Shown: positions 6,658 to 9,793 of the stretch, in pieces
Layout of the letters: every line of letters starts with the position of its first letter
How positions within the stretch are numbered: the stretch's first letter is position 1
Source of the DNA: Candidatus Rifleibacteriota bacterium
Lineage (GTDB): Bacteria > UBP17 > UBA6191 > JACPRK01
Direction of reading: 5' to 3'
NCBI GenBank assembly: GCA_016213865.1
Contig: JACQZL010000395.1
Location: 1 to 9,793 of the forward strand
Length of the DNA stretch: 9,793 bases
Notes under the pieces: generated by a model
Databases searched by the model: none
What the model was told of the DNA's origin: nothing
The model's input: only the letters and a program-made list of their open reading frames with translations
Program-made: the position numbers and the translations under genes

Positions 6658-7164
6658 ATGGCAGAGGGCAGCAACAAACGAGGCTACCTCGAGGAGATCC
6701 TGGTGCAGTTGCCGGGATTCAAGGGCTATCTTGCTCGGGAGAACCGGCGAGATTCGGACCAGGCCTGTCGCGAGCACCTCGCGTCGCGTCTCAGCGCCGC
6801 CAAGAAGGCCGTCGGCGATGCCAAGCGCAAGCGGCTGTCCGCCGGCAAGCTCGAAGGGCTAGAGCAGCTCGATCGGGTCGGCGACCGGCTGGAGAAGCTC
6901 GTCTCCCGCGTGGCCCACGCCGAGCGCGGTTACAGCGGGTTCTTCGATCGCCAGCAGATTGGCCCCGAGGAGCTGGACCGCCTCAAGGACGCGGACCTGG
7001 CCCTGACCGATCACGCCCTGGTCATCGAGCAAAAGCTGTCAGGACTGGCCGCCGCCGCGGCGGGTGCCGAGATGGAAGAGGCGATCCAGGCGGCGCTGGA
7101 TGCCATCGACAGATTCGAACAGGACTTCGATCAACGAAAGCACGTCATGACGGAGGTGATCTGA
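6658..7164 (+). CDS. conserved-looking helical (coiled-coil) protein of unknown function
   Basis: A 168-residue soluble, highly charged, almost entirely helical product with no signal peptide or membrane segment. I do not recognise a named family. The N-terminal part has GFKGYLARENRRDSDQ (20-35), followed by long amphipathic helices (about 36-90), a short aromatic turn GYSGFFD (91-97), and further helices (about 103-160) including an Ala-rich stretch at 131-135. The Gly-Tyr/aromatic motifs joined by helices look like conserved signature points rather than random coiled coil. The gene is the first of a tight pair with the SPFH/zinc-ribbon gene: one base separates its stop from the next start, and its last codons encode the next gene's ribosome site. 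The simplest reading is that the two proteins act together. By analogy with the B. subtilis ydj/PspA cluster it could play the helical partner role, but it is shorter than PspA (about 220 residues) and I see no specific PspA motif. Confidence 0.8.
   Translation: MAEGSNKRGYLEEILVQLPGFKGYLARENRRDSDQACREHLASRLSAAKKAVGDAKRKRLSAGKLEGLEQLDRVGDRLEKLVSRVAHAERGYSGFFDRQQIGPEELDRLKDADLALTDHALVIEQKLSGLAAAAAGAEMEEAIQAALDAIDRFEQDFDQRKHVMTEVI
7152..7161 (+). promoter_or_regulatory. near-perfect Shine-Dalgarno inside the upstream gene end
   Basis: GGAGGTGATC is exactly complementary to ten bases of the conserved 16S rRNA 3' end. Nine bases separate its GGAGG core from GTG 7166. It also encodes the last residues of the preceding protein, so the two genes are translationally linked, and it fixes the GTG as the start. 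Confidence 0.8.
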
Positions 7165-7165
7165 C

Positions 7166-8263
7166 GTGGGTATTTTTCTCGAGGTAATCCAGTATTTCGA
7201 CGAGACCGGCAAGGAGCTGGTCCACAGGTTCCCTCCGGAGGGCTCCACGGACATCAAGATGGGCGCCCAGCTCATCGTCCAGGAGAACCAGGTAGCCATC
7301 TTCTACCGGGATGGGAAAGCGCTGGACACGTTCAAGGCGGGCCGGCACACGCTGAGCACGCAGAACGTCCCGATCCTCACGAAGCTGCTGTCGCTGCCTT
7401 ACGGCTTCAACTCGCCGTTTCAGGCGTCGGTCTACTTCGTGAACCTGAAGACCTTCACGGATCTGAAGTGGGGCACGAAGGAGCCGGTCATCTTCCGCGA
7501 CGCCGAGCTCAAGATGGTGCGGCTGCGAGCCTTCGGCAAGTACACGATGAAGATCGCCGACCCGCAGCTCCTCATCAACGAACTGGTGGGCACGCAGGGC
7601 AGCTACATGGTCTTCGACTTCGAGGGGTTCTTCAAGGACGTCATCGTGCAGCAGCTCAATGACTTCCTGGGCGAGAACCTCAAGACGATCTTCGACCTGC
7701 CGCGGCTCTACAACGAGATCTCGAGCGCCATGAAGGCGAAGGTCGAGGAGACGTTCGGCAAGTACGGCATCGAGGTGCGCGACTTCGTCATCGGCGCCAT
7801 CAGCCCCCCCGAAGAGGTCCAGCAGCTCATCGACAAGCGCGCCGGGATGGCCGCGGTCGGCGACGTGGGCCAGTACATGCAGTTCAAGGCGGCCGAGTCG
7901 ATGGCCGACTTCGCCAAGGGAAACAACCCGACCCTGGGCATGGGCATCGGCATGGGGCTGGGCCAGGCGATCGGCGGAGCGATGAACCCGATGGGCCAGC
8001 AGGCGCCGGCGGCGCAGTGCCCGGCCTGCCGCGCACAGCTCCCGGCCGGCAAGAAGTTCTGCCCCGAGTGCGGCGCGAGCCTCGCTCCCCAACCGGCGGG
8101 CACGGTCGCCTGCCCGTCCTGTGGCAAGCAGACGCTGGCGGGCTCGAAGTTCTGCAACGAGTGCGGAGCCAAGATGCCCGGCGAGTCCGTTTGCCCCTCC
8201 TGCAAGGCCGTGGTCCCCGCGGGCAAGAAGTTCTGCGGCGAGTGCGGCACGAAGCTTGGCTGA
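7166..8263 (+). CDS. SPFH-domain protein with three C-terminal zinc ribbons (YdjI / 'virion core' type)
   Basis: A 365-residue protein starting at GTG. Residues about 25-245 form an SPFH/band-7-like domain of the type annotated as 'virion core protein' and found in B. subtilis YdjI. Recognisable parts are KMGAQLIVQENQVAIFYRDG (31-50), FKAGRHTLST (56-65), EPVIFRDAEL (106-115), FGKYTMKIADPQ (123-134) and FGKYGIEVRDFVIGAISPP (197-215). A Gly/Met-rich flexible segment (about 253-280) follows, then three four-cysteine ribbons: C285/C288-C299/C302, C316/C319-C330/C333 and C343/C346-C357/C360, each with a KKFC- or SKFC-like second knuckle. It has no signal peptide or transmembrane helix; related proteins associate with membrane through the SPFH domain and YdjI is reported to link PspA to the membrane. 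It is co-translated with the helical protein before it. No pspA gene is in the window, so the stress link is inference. Confidence 0.9.
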   Translation: MGIFLEVIQYFDETGKELVHRFPPEGSTDIKMGAQLIVQENQVAIFYRDGKALDTFKAGRHTLSTQNVPILTKLLSLPYGFNSPFQASVYFVNLKTFTDLKWGTKEPVIFRDAELKMVRLRAFGKYTMKIADPQLLINELVGTQGSYMVFDFEGFFKDVIVQQLNDFLGENLKTIFDLPRLYNEISSAMKAKVEETFGKYGIEVRDFVIGAISPPEEVQQLIDKRAGMAAVGDVGQYMQFKAAESMADFAKGNNPTLGMGIGMGLGQAIGGAMNPMGQQAPAAQCPACRAQLPAGKKFCPECGASLAPQPAGTVACPSCGKQTLAGSKFCNECGAKMPGESVCPSCKAVVPAGKKFCGECGTKLG

Positions 8264-8287
8264 GGGCCGGCAGCGGAAAGACCGCGA

Positions 8288-8311
8288 AGGCCCGAAGGAG
8301 CTCTCGGGCCT
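8288..8311 (+). terminator. candidate terminator hairpin after the SPFH gene
   Basis: AGGCCCGA (8288-8295) pairs perfectly with TCGGGCCT (8304-8311) around an 8-base loop, 25 bases after the SPFH stop. There is no T-run, so if it terminates transcription it would do so imperfectly or with Rho. Confidence 0.4.
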
Positions 8312-8355
8312 CCGTCATGGAAGGCCGCTGCAGGGCCCGGCAACCACGTGACCCG

Positions 8356-8373
8356 CATCATCCACATCATCCA
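8356..8373 (+). repeat. perfect 9-base tandem duplication
   Basis: CATCATCCA is repeated exactly twice, head to tail, directly before a strong hairpin. It would encode the His/Ile-rich residues if the GTG at 8348 were the start of the next gene, which argues against that start. Confidence 0.7.
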
Positions 8374-8376
8374 TAG

Positions 8377-8408
8377 GGCCCATCGGAGCCTTTGGGTTCC
8401 GATGGGCC
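8377..8408 (+). terminator. strong 14-base-pair hairpin upstream of the secreted protein gene
   Basis: GGCCCATCGGAGCC (8377-8390) pairs with GGTTCCGATGGGCC (8395-8408), thirteen Watson-Crick pairs and one G-T wobble, around a TTTG loop. This is the strongest inverted repeat I found in the window. It may end the SPFH operon, although no T-run follows, or be a palindromic repeat element. Its right arm contains the ATG at 8402. Confidence 0.55.
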
Positions 8409-8917
8409 TCGTTCGGCCTCGTGGGCGCCTCCACGCGATGGTCCTGATGCCGGCCCTGATGATGGTGGCGCTGATGCTCCACCACGCCCAGCACCCGACG
8501 GAGGCCAGGCCCCCGACACCGGCCCCGCCGCCCGCGTCGGCCTCTCCGGCCACCACGGCCCCTCTGGCACCGCCAGCCGGCCGGCCCGCCACACCCGCGA
8601 CCACGGCACCCGGCATGGGTTCGCCGCTCCCGGAGGCTCCCAGGCGCCAGGGCTCGACCGTCAGCGGCATCCTGGTCGACGAGGTGACAGGCAAACCCAT
8701 CGTCGGGGCGGAGGTGTCGCTGCCCGAACTGGGAACGCAAGTCAGGAGCGGCCAGGCAGGCCGCTGGACCCTCGAGGGCGTCCCTCCCCGCGCCCGCAGC
8801 TACGAGCTGCTGGTCACCTGCCCGGGCTATTCGAGCGTCACGGCCGAGGTGACCGTCCACCCCACCGAGGGCCTCGTCGCCATCCCCGCCATCCAGCTCA
8901 AGCCCAAGGGGTGGTGA
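8402..8917 (+). CDS. secreted or anchored protein with a carboxypeptidase-regulatory-like domain
   Basis: From ATG 8402 the product has 171 residues: a basic N-terminus (RPRGR), a Met/Leu/Ala hydrophobic segment (about 13-26) acting as signal peptide or membrane anchor, a Pro/Ala/Thr-rich linker (about 31-84), and one beta-sandwich domain (about 86-151). That domain reads SGILVDEVTGKPIVGAEVSL, then GRWTLEGVPPRARSYELLVT and CPGYSS, the pattern of carboxypeptidase-regulatory-like (CarboxypepD_reg) folds, thought to act as adhesion or display modules on surface proteins. No enzyme or barrel domain is attached, so it is a stand-alone module. Start choice is uncertain: GTG 8348 gives 189 residues but reads through the repeat and hairpin; ATG 8438 keeps the hydrophobic segment but loses the basic part. 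None has a clear Shine-Dalgarno. The domain call is firm; ligand and role are unknown. Confidence 0.75.
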   Translation: MGLVRPRGRLHAMVLMPALMMVALMLHHAQHPTEARPPTPAPPPASASPATTAPLAPPAGRPATPATTAPGMGSPLPEAPRRQGSTVSGILVDEVTGKPIVGAEVSLPELGTQVRSGQAGRWTLEGVPPRARSYELLVTCPGYSSVTAEVTVHPTEGLVAIPAIQLKPKGW

Positions 8918-9053
8918 GTCCGCCCCGGAGATCGGGGATCGCCCTGGGAGACGGCTCGCCGGAGCTCGAATCCACGCCCCGCCGGTATCGCTGGGTGTTA
9001 CGCCGCTCGGTGGGGCCGTGTTTTGTGGTCAGAGTTGCGGCGGGTGAGGGAGT

Positions 9054-9071
9054 GTTCCCGGGAACGTTCCC
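9054..9071. repeat. overlapping palindromes built from GTTCCC / GGGAAC
   Basis: Three adjacent six-base blocks alternate in orientation: GTTCCC (9054-9059), GGGAAC (9060-9065), GTTCCC (9066-9071). Each adjacent pair makes a perfect 12-base palindrome. Such arrangements suit a dimeric DNA-binding protein or an element end. Confidence 0.7.
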
Positions 9072-9162
9072 GTTGGCATCCTATAGACTCTTCCTCTGTA
9101 ACTTCTCCGCTTTTGTGCAAGAAGTCGGAGCGAAGAACCGCGACATGCCGCTCTGGGCCTGG

Positions 9163-9204
9163 CGGTCAAGGACCAAGGACTACGGACCAGGGACCAAGGA
9201 CAGC
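9163..9204. repeat. tandem heptamers (GGACCAA type)
   Basis: Five clear 7-base units from 9170 read GGACCAA, GGACTAC, GGACCAG, GGACCAA, GGACAGC, with a degenerate sixth unit (CGGTCAA) just before them. It is non-coding and shares its seven-base period with the arrays at 1269-1296 and inside 6497-6555. Confidence 0.75.
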
Positions 9205-9255
9205 GCGGCCCCCCCGTAGCTCCGCCCTTTGGTTGCGGCCGGCGGCCGCGCTATG

Positions 9256-9282
9256 TGGGAACATGGGAACGACTCAGTCGTT
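9256..9282. repeat. GGGAAC direct repeat running into a 15-base palindrome
   Basis: TGGGAACA (9256-9263) and TGGGAACG (9264-9271) are head-to-tail copies eight bases apart. The second runs into AACGACT-C-AGTCGTT (9268-9282), a perfect inverted repeat with a single central base. It lies 36 bases beyond the stop of the primase fragment and could be a replication, recombination or terminator site of that element. Confidence 0.6.
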
Positions 9283-9318
9283 ATGAGGCGAGAGGCCCCT
9301 GGCAGAGAGGCTTGTGGC

Positions 9319-9793
9319 TCATCGTGGAGTGTTCCCGTGCAGGGGTATTGACGGGGAGAGGGGTGCGAGCAGGCGCCGTAGGTGCACCTCGGAGAGGTCA
9401 GCGGGGTCTTTACCTTCGGGCGGGTGGAGGGTCGCGAGTCGCGGGTGCAGTGCCTGTTGGTGGTAGCGCCTTGCGGCGCGGTAGCCAGCATCGTCGCCGT
9501 CGAGCATCAGGATCAGTCTGGAGGCTCTTTGCAGGCACGCGAGCTGGCAGTCGGAGACGGTCGTGCCACCGAGTGCGACAGCGTTAGGGATCCCGGCCTG
9601 GGCGAGCGTCATCACGGACCAGGCGCCCTCGACGACGACCAAGGTGTCGGCTGCCTGGGGCCAGACGCGGTGCCAGTTGTAGAGTGTCGAGGACTTCGGG
9701 AACCCGGCAGGCCACTTCCGCTTTCCATATCGACGAGCAGCCTCGACGTCCAGGCGGCGACCCGCCTAGCCGAGAGGGTGGCCCTGCAAGTCG
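9319..9793 (-). pseudogene. TOPRIM/DnaG-like primase, 3' part, interrupted by an in-frame TAG
   Basis: The C-terminal portion of a CHC2/TOPRIM primase-type protein, cut by the right window edge. Reading leftward from the edge, DLQGHPLG is followed by TAG (9766-9768), then AGRRLD, a KWPAGFPKSSTLYNWHR block, VVVEGAWSVM (catalytic Glu of the TOPRIM fold), QAGIPNAVALGG, LMLDGDDAG (the DxD metal site), and a tail HPPEGKDPADLS ending at TGA 9319-9321. The order and spacing are those of DnaG-like TOPRIM proteins of mobile elements and plasmids; relatives commonly read GYAGR where this one reads G-stop-AGR. The protein pattern continues on both sides of the TAG without a frameshift, so a single base change in a Tyr codon explains it. 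Only weak internal starts (a TTG at 9642) lie downstream of the stop, and these lack the N-terminal half. Most likely an inactivated relic; read-through or a sequence error are alternatives. Confidence 0.75.

Larger units (their letters stand above)
8918..9318. other. 401-base stretch without a supported gene; repeats and palindromes
   Basis: Only short frames with no family pattern run through here. A small CCCCG-GAGAT-CGGGG hairpin (8923-8937) lies six bases after the preceding stop and is a weak terminator candidate. Then come overlapping GTTCCC/GGGAAC palindromes (9054-9071), a locally AT-richer patch (about 9072-9125), a heptamer tandem array (9163-9204), two GGGAAC direct repeats and a 15-base palindrome (9256-9282). 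It lies between an ordinary gene and the 3' end of a primase-like fragment, so it is a reasonable place for the edge of an integrated element. Confidence 0.6.

Noticed and set aside
8960..8990. tRNA 3'-end-like string (GCTCGAATCC) near the possible element edge
   Set aside because: The flanking bases do not pair as a T-stem and no acceptor stem is visible, so it is not a tRNA or a clear attachment site.
9023..9286. 87-residue plus-strand frame across the non-coding stretch
   Set aside because: It runs through palindromes and the heptamer array, has no ribosome site or family pattern, and is Arg/Ser/Thr-rich as expected by chance.
9766..9768. Genetic-code reassignment of TAG
   Set aside because: Two other genes here end in TAG, and no confident gene in the window has an internal TAG, so ordinary pseudogenisation is simpler.

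Overview
The window is GC-rich, densely coded bacterial chromosome. The genes are mostly single-copy housekeeping or regulatory types: a permease, a lipoprotein, a fused response regulator/phosphatase, a small membrane protein, transketolase, an SPFH-domain operon and a secreted carboxypeptidase-regulatory-like protein. Shine-Dalgarno sites are clear for several genes, and short degenerate repeats lie in or near several gaps. This fits an uncultured soil, sediment or groundwater phylum with a GC-rich genome (Methylomirabilota/Rokubacteria, Acidobacteria or Planctomycetes types would all fit). No rRNA or marker gene allows a firmer placement. I saw no tRNA, rRNA, CRISPR array or intact transposase.

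Layout: bases 1-171 hold no gene I can support. A DUF318/ArsP-type permease (172-1254, +) overlaps by ATGA a predicted lipoprotein of unknown role (1251-2030, +). After a 78-base gap with a possible promoter comes a REC-SpoIIE-HATPase regulator (2109-3761, +), a one-polypeptide partner-switching protein. A DUF486 membrane protein follows (3862-4305, +, TTG start). Its tail overlaps, convergently, the end of a full-length transketolase (4272-6464, -). A divergent intergenic region with a duplicated repeat separates transketolase from a two-gene operon: a helical protein (6658-7164, +) and an SPFH-domain protein with three C-terminal zinc ribbons (7166-8263, +). These two are joined by a near-perfect Shine-Dalgarno sequence and one spacer base. 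A secreted or anchored protein with a Pro/Ala/Thr linker and one carboxypeptidase-regulatory-like domain comes next (about 8402-8917, +), preceded by a strong hairpin.

The last 900 bases differ in character. A 401-base non-coding stretch (8918-9318) holds a heptanucleotide tandem repeat, overlapping GTTCCC/GGGAAC palindromes and a 15-base palindrome. It ends at the 3' end of a TOPRIM/DnaG-like primase gene on the minus strand, which runs off the window. That primase has an in-frame TAG exactly where relatives have the Tyr of a Tyr-Ala-Gly-Arg motif, so it is probably a decaying gene of an integrated element.

The genes do not form one pathway. The units that look functional are permease plus lipoprotein (coupled), the stand-alone signalling protein, and the helical plus SPFH/zinc-ribbon pair, which resembles the YdjI-type membrane-stress module. 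The most unusual points are the amber-interrupted primase, the clustered GGGAAC motifs beside it, and the recurring 7-base repeats in or next to several gene boundaries.
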